Assembly (NCBI RefSeq): GCF_035594125.1
Contig: NW_026973702.1
Span: forward strand, 605,001-669,000
DNA from: Scylla paramamosain
Lineage: Eukaryota; Arthropoda; Malacostraca; Decapoda; Portunidae
Direction: 5' to 3'
DNA length: 64,000 nucleotides
Below the pieces are notes generated by a model. That model had not been told where the DNA came from. It did no database searches and worked only from the letters and a program-made list of their open reading frames with translations. This document shows positions 1 to 11,916 of the stretch, in pieces (within the stretch, counting starts at the first letter, position 1; each line of letters begins with the position of its first letter). The position numbers and the translations under genes were made by a program.

Positions 1-38
1 ACTTTTTACACAGGCGATGGTAACGATGAAGCAACACC

Positions 39-123
<85 letters not shown>

Positions 124-164
124 TGATTATAGTTGAATAGATCAGAAATCCAGTCTATTAACTT

Positions 165-576
<412 letters not shown>

Positions 577-945
577 GTGAGTGAGTGAATCTTCTTTCCA
601 TTTTAACATACAGTATTTTTCCCAGTAGAATCAGCATTTTTTAAGACTTAATGGCTCAAGGCGAATTGCTTTCAAATAATTAATTGGATTCATTGCCTTA
701 AGTGTTAATGCATTATTCATTAATTCAATACTGTGCATTAAATCTTAAAAGCTACGTGGGAAATTATCCATAGATCCTTACAGGACACTTTCTGTGTTCA
801 GGAATAAAAAAAAACAACATTCTTATTAGATTACATGTTGAGTAATGGCAGATGAATGGAATGAACTCTGTAATGAGGTTATTAGTGTCGAGTCATGAGG
901 GAGCTTTAGAGGATTACGGAGATTTAGAGAAAAAAAATATACATG

Positions 946-1022
946 TTTTATACAGGGACTGCCGCGCATAGGCCTGATGGCTCCTTGTGTACCTTCCCTA
1001 ATTTTCTTAAGTTCTTTATGTT
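946..1022 (+). mobile_element. LINE family B 3' tail fragment
   Basis: TATACAGGGACTGCCGCGCA, then GGCCTGATGGCTCCTTG and TTAAGTTCTTTATG match the 3' UTR and terminal repeat of the family B LINE at 49757-49850 in inverse orientation, with scattered mismatches. Only the last 75 bp or so are present. Confidence 0.6.
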
Positions 1023-1135
1023 ACTCTCATTGCTTTGCATGTTGTCATTACCTTAAGCAGTAAGTGTTGTGTGCACCAACATGCAAGAAAAAAAAAAACG
1101 ATAAATTTGACATAAGAAATCGGTACATTACGAAC

Positions 1136-1262
<127 letters not shown>

Positions 1263-1514
1263 ATATAATTCCTTTTTGTTATATATATTGGCATTGTAGA
1301 CAGCTACATAAAAAAGTGTTGCTTTAAGCCTGCTGTAAATTTTGTTTGAGTAAAATAAAAATATACTGCCTGGCCAATAATAACCTCGTGACCACCACCA
1401 CCACCACCACCACCACCACCACCACCACCACCACCACCAAGACCCAACAAGTCCTCAACAGTCCCCTGCCCTCCCCACTCTCATCGATGCTTCCAGTCAC
1501 CCTACCCACCCCCC

Positions 1515-1554
<40 letters not shown>

Positions 1555-1794
1555 ACACCGAGGCATCCTGCAGTGTTTCCTCTTCTCGTCCTCTCCTCCC
1601 GGCCCTTGTGCTTCCCGCCGCCTCCCGGTGTTGTCTGGACCAAAACTCGCGGCAGGTTTTTTTTTTTTTTTTTTAATCCACTTTGTAGGCTTGTGGGGTT
1701 TTACGAGTGATTGTTTCAGGGATGCGCACTTAATTTATTTTTGGTGGTCCCGCCTGGTTTGGTTTTGGCTGAAGTGGTAAGTCTGTTTTGAGGT

Positions 1795-2030
1795 CATTAG
1801 TGGAACTGCGGGTAATTGCACTGAAGTGACAGGAAAAGTGGGCGTATTAGCTGTTTTTTATATTAATGTTGTAGGTGAAAGTCTGATTTTTGTCGATTTT
1901 AATAGGTGAAAATTTATGTGTTTATGTCAGATCAGTAGTGGTACTGCGGGTAATTGCATTGAGGTGAGAGGAAAGTGTGGGGTAATAGTTGTGTTTTGTA
2001 TTAGTATTGTAGATTTGTATGTATGGTTTC
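1795..2030. repeat. Diverged tandem duplication, period about 136 bp
   Basis: ACTGCGGGTAATTGCACTGA at about 1805 recurs as ACTGCGGGTAATTGCATTGA at about 1941, with further matches on both sides. Confidence 0.7.
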
Positions 2031-2039
2031 AATTTTGGT

Positions 2040-2430
2040 GAATGAATATTTTTGGATGGTTTGAGATTGACTGGGAGGGTTTATGGATGCTTTGGGTTTA
2101 CAGGGAAGGTTGATGGATGGCTTAATGGTTGGAACCGGAAGATTTTTGTCTGATCAGGTTCTTTATTATGATAGGTTTGGGGATGGTTTAAAATTTGATG
2201 AGGGGAAGCTAATGGATGGTTTGGGACGAGGGTCTGAGTGAAGGAAGGCCTTGACGTTGATAAAGGAAGGTTCTTGGACCGTTTGCAATTTGGCGAGGCA
2301 AATTAGTGGACATTTTTTGGTTTGAGATTCGATGATAAAATTTTTGTGGATGGTTTAAGATGTTTCAGGACAAAGGGTTAGGTGAGGGTGACGGAAGGTT
2401 TGTGTATGTTTTGGAGTTTGGTTAGGGTTT
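2040..2430. repeat. G/T-rich degenerate repeats
   Basis: Recurrent TGGATGGTTTGAGATT-like words (2053, 2212, 2348) in a region poor in C. It looks like an old minisatellite; no gene seen. Confidence 0.5.
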
Positions 2431-2553
2431 GGTGAGTGCAGTCAGGAACCTTCCAGCCATCCATCACTCACGGGACACTGGCACTGTGGATGGATGGGCA
2501 CCAATGAGAGTTTGGTCCACTTGTGTTAAGGCGATTTGTGGCAGCGGACCTGA

Positions 2554-2558
<5 letters not shown>

Positions 2559-2639
<81 letters not shown>

Positions 2640-2672
2640 TTTACGTTATAACTGATCCGTGGAGGCGTGTCA

Positions 2673-2747
<75 letters not shown>

Positions 2748-2779
2748 GTACACTTACAACTGACGACACAACAACTAAC

Positions 2780-2843
<64 letters not shown>
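2559..2843. repeat. (GA)n, (CT)n, (AC)n cluster
   Basis: (GA)n 2559-2636, (CT)n 2675-2745 and (AC)n 2781-2843 in under 300 bp. The GA and CT arrays are complementary and could pair as a stem of over 70 bp. Confidence 0.98.
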
Positions 2844-2846
<3 letters not shown>

Positions 2847-2887
2847 CATAACTCATCAAAAGTGTGTGGTTAACTTAGCGTGCCTCG

Positions 2888-2998
2888 CCTTTCACGGCTT
2901 GGTTTGCTTGGCCTGGCTTGCTTGGCCTGGCCTGCTTGGCCTGGCTTGCTTGGCCTGGCTTGGCTTGCTTGGCTTGGCTTGCTTAGCTTGGCTTGGCA
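2888..2998. repeat. Minisatellite of TTGGCCTGGC-type units
   Basis: About eleven near-10-bp units (CTTGGCCTGG, CTTGGCTTGG) in a row. Confidence 0.9.
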
Positions 2999-3219
2999 GT
3001 TATAAATCCAGTCTTCAGTCATTCATGCTCATGTTCTCCACGTTCTACTCATGCAAAATTCAGTCATATATTTAAACTCATGTCATTCACGCTTCGGTAT
3101 TTCACATTGCAGCCATAGATAGACAGATAGATAGATAGTCACAATCCTGCCAGTCATTCCAGTACCCCTTCTTTCACCACCCTCCAGCCTCCCCCATCCT
3201 CGCCACTCTCGGACCTTGT

Positions 3220-3222
<3 letters not shown>

Positions 3223-3310
<88 letters not shown>
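3223..3310. repeat. (CT)n microsatellite
   Basis: Over 40 CT units, joined on the right to a LINE family A 3' fragment. 3600-4000 is T/C-rich (TTCC, TTTC words) without a gene. Confidence 0.97.
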
Positions 3311-3315
<5 letters not shown>

Positions 3316-3341
3316 CTCTTTTTCTCTCTCTCGTCTATTCA

Positions 3342-3598
3342 TTTCTTCGTCAATCAATCATTCATCCCTTTCTCTGGTAAACTCTGGAACTCCCTGCCTG
3401 CTTCTGTATTTCCACCTTCCTATGACTTGAATTCCTTCAAGAGGGAGGTTTCAAGACACTTATCCACCAATTTTTGACCACTGCTTTGACCCTTTTATGG
3501 GACTGGCATTTCAGTGGGCATTTTTTTTCATTAGATTTTTGTTGCCCTTGGCCAGTATCCTTCCTACCTAAAAATAAAAAAAAATAAAAAAAAATTCA
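3342..3598 (+). mobile_element. LINE family A 3' end fragment
   Basis: This encodes the last residues of the family A polyprotein, FSGKLWNSLPASVF and YDLNSFKREVSRHLSTNF, then a stop. A 3' UTR (TTTATGGGACTGGCATTTCA, then TTGCCCTTGGCCAGTATCC) ends in A-rich repeats (AAAATAAAAA) at about 3570-3595. The same end, inverted, is at 60396-60560. The 5' side is truncated directly against the (CT)n array at 3223-3310. Confidence 0.85.
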
Positions 3599-4089
3599 AG
3601 TCTTGTCTGTTCTTTCTTTTCGTTTAACCCTCTCATTACTTATGGCATCGTTTTCCTTCCTCTTTCTTCCTTCCTTTCTTTTTGTATATATTTGATTTTC
3701 TTTCTTCGTTTTCTACTTTTCCGTTATTTCGTTTTTTTTTTTCATCCTTCCTGCCTTCCTTTCTTTCATTTGATTTCTCCCGTTTTCTTTTCCTTCTCTT
3801 CCTTTCCCTCTCCTCTTGTTCATACCTTCCTTTCTTGTTTTATTCTCCGTTTTCCTTTTATTTATTTATTTATTTATTCATTTATTTTTGGTGGGGGAGG
3901 CTTTGTTTTTATTTATTCCTTTCTTTTCTCCCACGTTCCTTCCTTCCCTCCTTTCTGCCTCCCTCCCTCCCTCCCTCTCTCACCGGGCCTGCATCCTTGC
4001 ATTTTACAGCCTACATCCACTTTACAGGATTGCTCAGTGTGCCTTGTCACAAACAGCCTCGGAAAAACCAAAATACAAGTTAGATACGT

Positions 4090-4300
4090 TGTTTGTTCTT
4101 CATTTGTATTTCTTTGTGAGTGATCTAACCCCTTGCTCTTATCTATTACTGTTTGTTCTTCATTTATGATCGATTTCAACCTCTTGTCGTTATCTTTTAC
4201 TTTTTGTGTTTCCTTTGTATCCCTCCGAGTGGCCATGTCTATTGGTGTTCGTTCTTCCTTCGTGTTCCTGCAGGAGTGACCTAACCCTCACCTCTCTCTT
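4090..4300. repeat. Three diverged repeats of about 60 bp before an exon-like segment
   Basis: GTTTGTTCTTCATTTGTATT (about 4090), GTTTGTTCTTCATTTATGAT (about 4150) and GTTCGTTCTTCCTTCGTGTT (about 4246), each followed by similar GTGATCTAACCC-like sequence. The last unit supplies the pyrimidine tract of the putative acceptor. Confidence 0.55.
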
Positions 4301-4307
4301 CCTCAGC

Positions 4308-4425
4308 TGTGACACAAGGAGCAGCTGTCTCAGCGGAGAGACGGTGGACGGCGGATGAATACTTCGGCTCCCGCGCCTTCTTCCGCATCATGTCCGACCC
4401 GCCGATCCTGGTGGTGGGCGGCGTG
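4308..4425 (+). CDS. Exon-like segment broken by a foldback element
   Basis: A good acceptor (pyrimidine tract ending CTTCCTCAG near 4307) is followed by a frame reading VTQGAAVSAERRWTADEYFG, then SRAFFRIMSDPPILVVGGV. The third positions are GC-rich and the residues varied, unlike the low-complexity surroundings. The frame runs straight into an inverted-repeat element at 4426, where it hits a stop within five codons. On the far side of that element (5016) the sequence is GGTAAAC, which could serve as a donor. This fits an element inserted at the very 3' edge of an exon, though a chance frame is possible. I do not recognise the protein. Confidence 0.35.
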
Positions 4426-5015
4426 CGTCAGAGGAGTTGAAAAATGTATGGGACACGCTGCTGTGCTCTGCGTGTAGCTGTGAGGTGAAGTACAGACGGC
4501 TGCTTTGTCTCAGCCTCGGAGGTGCCACTTGCTCAAATTACGAATGGTTTAATCTTATTTTTTGAAGGCTGTGGAATATTACAGTATCTTATAATAAGAC
4601 AAATGGTATTAAAAGGCATGTCATTCACCGATAAGCATTACACGACAACATTATTGCGGTGATTAAAAGTACACCTGTAAAATGCTGCGTAGCATCATCA
4701 CTCAGCTGTTTTCAAGGTCACTTGGACTCGGTCCCCCTGCTCCTTTGCTTTGATGATGCCACGTAGCATTTTACAGGAGTACTTTTAATCATCGCAATAA
4801 TGTTGTCATGTAATGCTTATCGGTAAATTACATGTTTTTTTATACCATTTGTCTTGTTATAAGATACTGCAACATTTCACAGCCTGCAAAAAAATAAGAT
4901 TAAACCACTCGTAATTTGAGCAAGTGGCACCTCCGAGGCTGCGACAACGCAACAGTGTGTCCGTCATGTCACAGAGCACACCCGCGAGTCCCGTACATTT
5001 TCAACTCCTCTGACG
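4426..5015. mobile_element. Foldback (long inverted repeat) element
   Basis: Two arms of about 270 bp (4426-4697 and about 4750-5015) are inverted copies separated by about 50 bp. The outer ends match (CGTCAGAGGAGTTGAAAA against its complement at 4998-5015). Matching inner blocks include the stretch around GCAAGTGGCACCTCCGAGGC read inversely and the CATTTTACAGG/GTAGCATTTTACAG blocks. Arm divergence of perhaps 10% shows this is not a recent palindrome. No coding capacity is visible. It is a MITE or foldback transposon by structure; a clear target-site duplication was not identified. Confidence 0.75.
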
Positions 5016-5275
5016 GGTAAACAAAGCCTTACAATGCATATGTGTATACAACATTCTCTACTTACAATTACACGTTCTTTCACCTTTTTAAGTATTTGCA
5101 GAAACTCACGTTACAACCTGTATAAGAAATTGCAAGGTGGCGGACAAGCTGTCTCAATATATCAACCACGGGAACAATAGACACCTGTAATCGCTTCACT
5201 CAGGGCGTCCAATCCCTTATGCTTTCGGATACAATACTTTACATTCTTCACTTGTAAAATCCATTACCTTTTAAG

Positions 5276-5278
<3 letters not shown>

Positions 5279-5361
<83 letters not shown>

Positions 5362-5622
5362 TCCCTCAAACTCACTTCATATTTCACCTTTTTTTTCCCA
5401 CAATGCATTTTAATCTTTCCTGTTCACTAATTAAGCTCCTTTGTGCACCTTATGAATTAATTCGAGCGTTTCATTATAAGTTACAGGAGAGAAGCAAGTG
5501 ATATTTCTTATTGATTCGGTTTCATATGTAAGGGAAGGGATAGGAGGTAAAAAAGGGTTATTGTGATAGGTAAGGTAAAAAGGGTTATTTTTTTTTATTA
5601 AAGTTGTTAACGTGCCTGTGAA

Positions 5623-5681
<59 letters not shown>

Positions 5682-5682
5682 G

Positions 5683-5716
<34 letters not shown>

Positions 5717-5759
5717 GAAAGATAAGAGCGATAGTAAGCAAAAAGAGAAAACTGTTGTA

Positions 5760-5824
<65 letters not shown>

Positions 5825-5858
5825 GCGTCAACCACTAACACAAAATTAAATTCCTGAC

Positions 5859-5925
<67 letters not shown>
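5279..5925. repeat. (CA)n, (GT)n, (CT)n, (GA)n cluster
   Basis: (CA)n 5279-5359, (GT)n 5625-5676, (CT)n 5686-5713, (GA)n 5762-5821, (CT)n 5862-5925. Nothing else recognised between them. Confidence 0.97.
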
Positions 5926-5926
<1 letters not shown>

Positions 5927-6188
5927 ATCCTCATGATCCATCCCTGCTGCACCTAATCACAATGTAATGCCCTATTGTTTGGTTTGTTTTCCCTAAGTGT
6001 TCCCCTCCTCACTCCATTTTCCCCTTTTTTCCCTCTTCTTCATTTTTCCTTTTGTCTTTATTCGTATTTTTCCTTTATTTTTCCCATTTTCCTCTTGTTT
6101 CGCCATTTTTTCTCTTATTCTCTCCCTCATCCCTTTTTCCATTATTTTTTCCTTTTCCTTTTTCACTATTTCCCCTTTCTCCCAATCC

Positions 6189-6225
6189 TCTGTGTGTATG
6201 TGTGTGTTTGTGTGTGTGTGTGCGC

Positions 6226-6307
<82 letters not shown>

Positions 6308-6446
6308 CTGGCTCGTGATTGGCTGGATAGGGATGGCTTGGTGTGGCTTGGTGTGGATGCACTGGATTGGTTTGTGGATGGCTATTATTATTATTTGTTT
6401 GTATTTTGTTTGTTTACTTATTTATTTTTTTTATTATTTGTTTGTG

Positions 6447-6493
<47 letters not shown>
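6189..6493. repeat. (GT)n with (GC)n core, then (GA)n
   Basis: (GT)n 6189-6304 contains an alternating GC run at 6222-6240, a strong Z-DNA-prone tract. (GA)n at 6448-6493. Confidence 0.97.
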
Positions 6494-6496
<3 letters not shown>

Positions 6497-6949
6497 ATTT
6501 TAAGAAGACCACATAAAATTTCTCTCTCTCTCTCTTTCAATATTTAAGCTTCATTATCTTTCACCATAGTATTTAAAAATATACGACTATGTTGGTTTGT
6601 GTATTGGCGTTCAGATTAATTTGCTTTACTTAGTCTTCATTTATTTATTTATTTTGTGTTGGTGTATATAATTTTTTTCAGTGTTTATTGATGAGATTAT
6701 ATTTTTTCATAGTGTGTTTATTTAGTCACTTTTTGTTGTAGGTTAATTCAAAGTTGAGCATTTTGAGTCACATTTGACTCACCATACTCATCAAGTTGTG
6801 TCCTGTATTTTTGTGTAAGCCTCATATTTTTTAATCATGCATCTAATATACTCTTCACTTGTACACACACATTGTGAGCCTCACTACATTCACGCAGGCC
6901 GCAAGAAAATTAGGCTTGTCGATTTTGGTTTCATTCTTTATTGTAGACA

Positions 6950-6981
6950 CTGTACAAGATTGCAACATTTGTGTATGTAAT

Positions 6982-7038
<57 letters not shown>

Positions 7039-7064
7039 AAGATTGCAACATTTGTGTATGTAAT

Positions 7065-7109
<45 letters not shown>

Positions 7110-7121
7110 AAGATTGCAACA

Positions 7122-7156
<35 letters not shown>

Positions 7157-7211
7157 AAGATTGCAACATTTGTGTGTGTGTGTGTGTGTGTGTGTGTACA
7201 AGATTGCAACA

Positions 7212-7252
<41 letters not shown>
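6950..7252. repeat. Compound minisatellite with nested (GT)n
   Basis: The block ACAAGATTGCAACATTTGTG occurs five times (6954, 7037, 7108, 7155, 7198). Each is followed by a (GT)n run of different length; the first two also carry TATGTAATG. Confidence 0.95.
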
Positions 7253-7341
7253 AGACAATTGTTGGTGAGGGTGTTGGTGAGGGGCTGTGGGGAGTCACTG
7301 TGGGTTTGTAAACATACTGTGGGGGACATACTGTAGGACTG

Positions 7342-7343
<2 letters not shown>

Positions 7344-7399
<56 letters not shown>
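7344..7399. repeat. (GA)n microsatellite
   Basis: 28 GA units. 7400-8960 beyond it holds no recognised gene: short frames only, including one at 8538-8753 with no family resemblance. Confidence 0.95.
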
Positions 7400-7402
<3 letters not shown>

Positions 7403-9009
7403 GCAACCATATGGGGAGAGGTGTTATTCACTGTTCTTCATCGCAAAAGTATTGTTCATAGTTGTTCATTGCAGGTGAGAGAAGACACAGTATGTTGAGG
7501 GAAGGCAGCTGCACTAGTGACAGCAGCAGCAGAGCTCCCACCACTGCTGCTGCTCCTCTCCTCTTCCCAGCACAGCAGCACACAGGACACATTTCCATCA
7601 TCTTTAAATCCCGGACACTTGTGTCTTGGTGATAATCTCACAGCAGCAAACCCTACATTGCTCAGGTCAACTTCCAGCTAGAATCATAATATCTGGAGTT
7701 ATTTTTCCACAAAGAAGGATTCAAAATATCCCCCCCAAAAAATAAGATATTTTTAGAAATGAAAATCCACTCGAATTTTCTGCCTGAAGCTCTCGTTAAA
7801 ATGACTCCCTCTTGAATCTTGTGTCCGATTCCAGCTGTGTCCAAGAGAATGGATCTCCAGTTTGTAGTGAGACTTCCGAGCCGCCCAGACCTGTGAAGGC
7901 GAGCAGTCTGTCAGATAATGAGAGTAGACAACATAAGCAACATAATGAGAGACAAAGTCACAATAATAGAGATAAAATGAAGGCACTCAAGTATTAATGA
8001 GAAAACAAAACAGAATAATAAGCAAAGTAAAATAATGAGACAATAAGGCCAGTCAACAAATAATAGTGAATTTATTGTAGGAAGGGTCTGCTGTACTACT
8101 TAATGACCATTCAAGTCTACTTGTTAAAGATGTGTTTACACTTTGAAGTGTCATTTTCTTGTACTATGATACATTTTTTACTATTTTCTTCCACCTGCCT
8201 TAATTAACATTGAGTAGAGTCTCACTAATACAACTTGAATATTACTCAGCCGGCAGTCTTTGCCATGGTGGAGTGTGACACTGAATCAGTACTGACATTT
8301 TATCATTTACATTTCATTACTTTGATTACTCAACAAAATACTGCATTGTTTTTTGTAACCTGCTGACTGGTGAAGGGACGACGTGTGCTCCTCAACACTT
8401 GGTTCTTGCCACGTGCCGCAGCAGACTGACAGCTTCCAGTGGGCCTGTCTGAGGTAATGCACCACACAACATTAGGAATAGCAACAATTATTTCACTAAA
8501 ACTTTAATTACCTGCACTAAAAACTTTCAATGAGTTTATGTACTTTGTGAATTTAGGAATCTGGAACAATGATTGCACTTATTTAACTACCTGCACTAAA
8601 GTGTTTGCTTTAGTTATGGTGTTGACAGTAAGTATAAATACTTTAAGGGGCGTGACCTCCGCCGCATTGCTTCAGCAGCCTTCAAATCCCGGCAATGAAA
8701 CGGTTCGTGTGAGGAAGACTGCTTCTGGTGCTACTGGTGGAAATTGTTACTAGTGTGTAAATATGTGGTAAATATCTGTGGAAACCAAAGGATGTTTTCA
8801 CTCGTACCAAACGTTATGGTCATGGAGATACCTCTCTTCCTGCACACAAAACAACTACAACCACCTAATTATTACACACACACTCCTATACCAGCCTCGG
8901 AGTCCCCATCTGGTAACGACCCTAAATGTCTTGACACCCCTCTCAGTTTTTCTTCTTAAACTTCTACAGATTGAACGCGAAAGTTGCAGAACACTGCTTC
9001 TCCTCTATT

Positions 9010-10183
9010 AAGCTTCATCATCCTTTCCTCACTGAAACCCTGGTGTCTGAGGCAACTGACAGTAGCCCCTTTTCTGTTTCCTCTTACTTTCTCTATCCAA
9101 AGCTGGATGTTGTGTTTATGTGCGCAATGAAATTAACCTGCTTTCGTGCCCACGCTCTTGAATCTTTTGGGTTTTCCACCACCTGGCTACGACAACAGAG
9201 TCCCTTTCATACTAAATTTATCTGTGTTGTATACCTTTCACCTAACTCCTCTGACTGTAAGAAATTCTTTGACTACTTAACTTCCAAAGTGGAGCACATT
9301 CTAACTCTCTTCCCTTTTGCAGGGATCTCCGTTCTTGGAGACTTCAATGTTCACCACCAGCTTTGGCTTTCCTCTCCCTTCACTGACCATCCTGGTGAAC
9401 TAACCTTTAAATTTTCTATCCTCCATGACCTAGAGCAATTGGTGCAACACTCTAATCGTATTCCTGACCGTCTTAGAGATATGCCCAACATTCTTGACCT
9501 TTTCCTGACCTCTAATCCTTCTGCTTATTCTGTTACCCTCTCTTTCTCTGTTGGGCTCTCCGATCACATCTAGTATCTGTATCTTGTCCTATCACTCCAA
9601 TCCCTCCTCAGGATCCCCTAAGCGAAGGTGCCTCTGGCGTGTTGGCTATGCTAGTTGGGGGAACCTGAGGAGGGTATTTTGCTGATTTTCCTTGGAATGA
9701 CTACTGCGTCCGTGACGGAGACCGCCCTGTGTGCCGAGTGCATAAGAGGTGAGTGTCTGGCATGGAGGCGTACATTCCTCACTCTTTTTCTCGACCTAAA
9801 CCTCCAAAACTTGGTTTAACATAGCTTGTTCTCGTGCTATACATGAGAGAGGTGTGTCCCACCAAAGGTGCTTAAGCCTTCCATCATCAGAATCTCATGC
9901 ACTTTACATTTCTGCCCGGAACCATGCCAAGTCTGTTCTCCAACTAGCCAAAAACTCCTTCATTAATAGTGTCAAAACCTTTCAAGATCTAAGTACCCTC
10001 GTGACTTCTGCCACTTAACCCAAAAAACATCTATAATAACTTTGATTCTTCTTTCCCTCCTTTATTTCAACCAGATGGCACCACTGCTATCACATCTATC
10101 TCTAAAGCTGAACTCTTTGCTCAATCCTTTGCTACAAACTCTACCTTGGACGATTCAAGGTTTGTTCCTCCCTCTCCTCCACT
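9010..10183 (+). mobile_element. LINE family A copy 1: endonuclease part, decayed
   Basis: Frame 8971-9573 carries an APE-type endonuclease of a non-LTR retrotransposon: [40 protein letters not shown] (GDFN motif), [15 protein letters not shown] and LSDHI (SDH catalytic motif). A stop follows, and the linker region continues to about 10183 in several shifted frames (ALYISARNHAKSVL-type sequence near 9900-9950; STLDDSRF near 10140-10160). It ends before any reverse transcriptase motif. It is about 90% alike in DNA to the copy at 52.1-53.5 kb. 'Jockey-like' is the label such decapod elements usually get; the exact clade is not established here. Confidence 0.88.
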
Positions 10184-11675
10184 AGCGTAGACAAGACTGT
10201 CAGTATACAATGGACATGACACACTGAGGCAGCTGGTACAGCTTTGGCTCTAAATGTTATAATAATACTCTGCCACTTTGTTGACGAGTGACAATACAAC
10301 CTCTCGTTCCTCAGACTGTTCTTTTCACGTAACAGCTTCAAACCAAATCCTGAAATACTGAACCAACATGAACCACCTCTGCTATCAAGTAGTCAGCACT
10401 GTGAAGGGCTGTACAGTTCCTTACCTCACTAAATAAAACTTTCTGATCCAATGTGTCTGTCTGTGTGTCTGTCTGCTGCCATGGCTTGACCTGCTCTTCT
10501 TTCATCTGTAGCTTCCATTCTGTCTGCCGTCTCCTTGCATCCTCTTGCCCACCACCACCATCCTCTCTTGTGTGTCTGCTGCCACTGTCTAGAAAAAAAT
10601 GTTTTCTGCCAAACCTTGAACTAGTACAACATGAACCATCTGTGGTCTAATCTTTCTCCAGCATTTCTTCTGTCCACTGTCACTGTCTGAACCAGTCACC
10701 TAACACACCATCCTTCCTGCCACTGTCATTCCTCTCTGATGCTCTTCTCTTTCTCCCTCTCTCAGCGTGGTGGCAGCACGGGCCTCGGCACTCCCTGGCA
10801 CCACGGCAGGTGTCAGTGAGGCAGGCAGGTGTTGGTTCAAGTCCTGGCAGTGTCATTCGCTGCTGTATTGTTTGGTGCAGCGGATGATGCTACGTTTTTC
10901 ATCACTTAGTTAGTGTAGAGTTTATTTTTCCCTGATGTTATCTGTGTTGGTAAGGCATTTCCATTATATAGTGGTAGATATTCTGGGAAATAAGGAAATT
11001 AGCAATACTAAGACATGTTTGAAGCACTACTCACCAGTGTGGAAGACTTGTCAGGCAGTGGCTGTAGTGGCTTCACTTGAAGCACGACCATGTTCTCCTC
11101 AACCCTTGGAAAGAGAACAATTTATCTGAAATGGAGATACAAAGATAATGGGGAAAATGTAAGAGAGACGCTGCAAAGTGTAGCTGACAGTGTACGCGTC
11201 GTCATCAAGAGGAGGGGCTCTGCAATGAAATAGTAAGACACTCGTGAAGGCCACTATCTTTTTTGAATGGAAGAGTGTGTCGTGTGTGTTAACAACGCCA
11301 GGCGCGCAAACATTTTTTGCATCAGGGGGGTTGTACGATCTGGACATTTTTTTTTTTTTTTCTATAATTTTCTACCCTTTTTTTTCCACTTTTGATATAT
11401 GTAACGTTTCGATAAAAAAAAAAAAAAATTCCCTTATGTAATGTTAAATTCCACGGTTTCGCCCGCCGCGAGACATGTATGACGCTTTTTTTATTTTTTT
11501 TTTTTATTTTCCATTTCATTTTTTCTGACATACTCGCTCGTCTTCAGTCTCCTATGAATATCTACGGTTCTTTTGCTGCCTACAACATTAGAGAGCACGA
11601 AATTTTAGATCTAACTACTTTTTTTCATATTTATATACGAAAAATTAAAATTATTTTTCCGTAAATCTAGCAAAT
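10184..11675. other. No recognised gene
   Basis: Mixed-composition sequence after LINE copy 1. One B-box-like word (GGTTCAAGTCC at about 10834) follows a loosely A-box-like word, which might be a decayed tRNA-derived element. T-runs at 11348-11360 and 11490-11503. No convincing exon. Confidence 0.5.
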
Positions 11676-11916
11676 AGTCAATGTGTCTGCATTAGATATC
11701 TTTTGCATTAATATTTTACTTATTTTTAAACAGTTAAACAATGTGTCTGCATTAGATATCTTTTGCATTAATATTTTACTTATTTTTAAACAGTTAAACA
11801 ATGTGTCTGCATTAGATATCTTTTGCATTAATATTTTATTTTTTAAACTAAACAATGTGTCTGCATTAGATATCTTTTGCATTAATATTTATTTATTTTT
11901 AAACAGCTAAACACTG
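11676..11916. repeat. 60-bp satellite, about four units
   Basis: AATGTGTCTGCATTAGATAT starts units at about 11679, 11739, 11799 and 11852. The first two full units are identical; the third is about 8 bp shorter and the last partial. The minus-strand frame reading MQKISNADTLF repeatedly is a by-product. Confidence 0.92.

Noticed and set aside
3682..4169. Overlapping Phe/Ser/Leu-rich frames
   Set aside because: Pyrimidine-rich low-complexity DNA, open in all three plus frames; no domain.
6950..7252. Regular repeats with variable spacers as a CRISPR-like array
   Set aside because: Spacers are pure (GT)n, there are no cas genes, and the context is eukaryotic.
8538..8753. 71-codon frame as a small secreted protein
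   Set aside because: No clear signal peptide cleavage pattern, no homologue recognised, and no supporting splice or regulatory context.
10765..10850. Possible tRNA or tRNA-derived SINE (B box GGTTCAAGTCC)
   Set aside because: No consistent cloverleaf, and the A box is poor. Mentioned only within the unannotated stretch.
11667..11882. Repeated peptide MQKISNADTLF as a repeat protein or toxin-like array
   Set aside because: By-product of a 60-bp AT-rich satellite; the frame breaks in the shortened unit and there are no expression signals.
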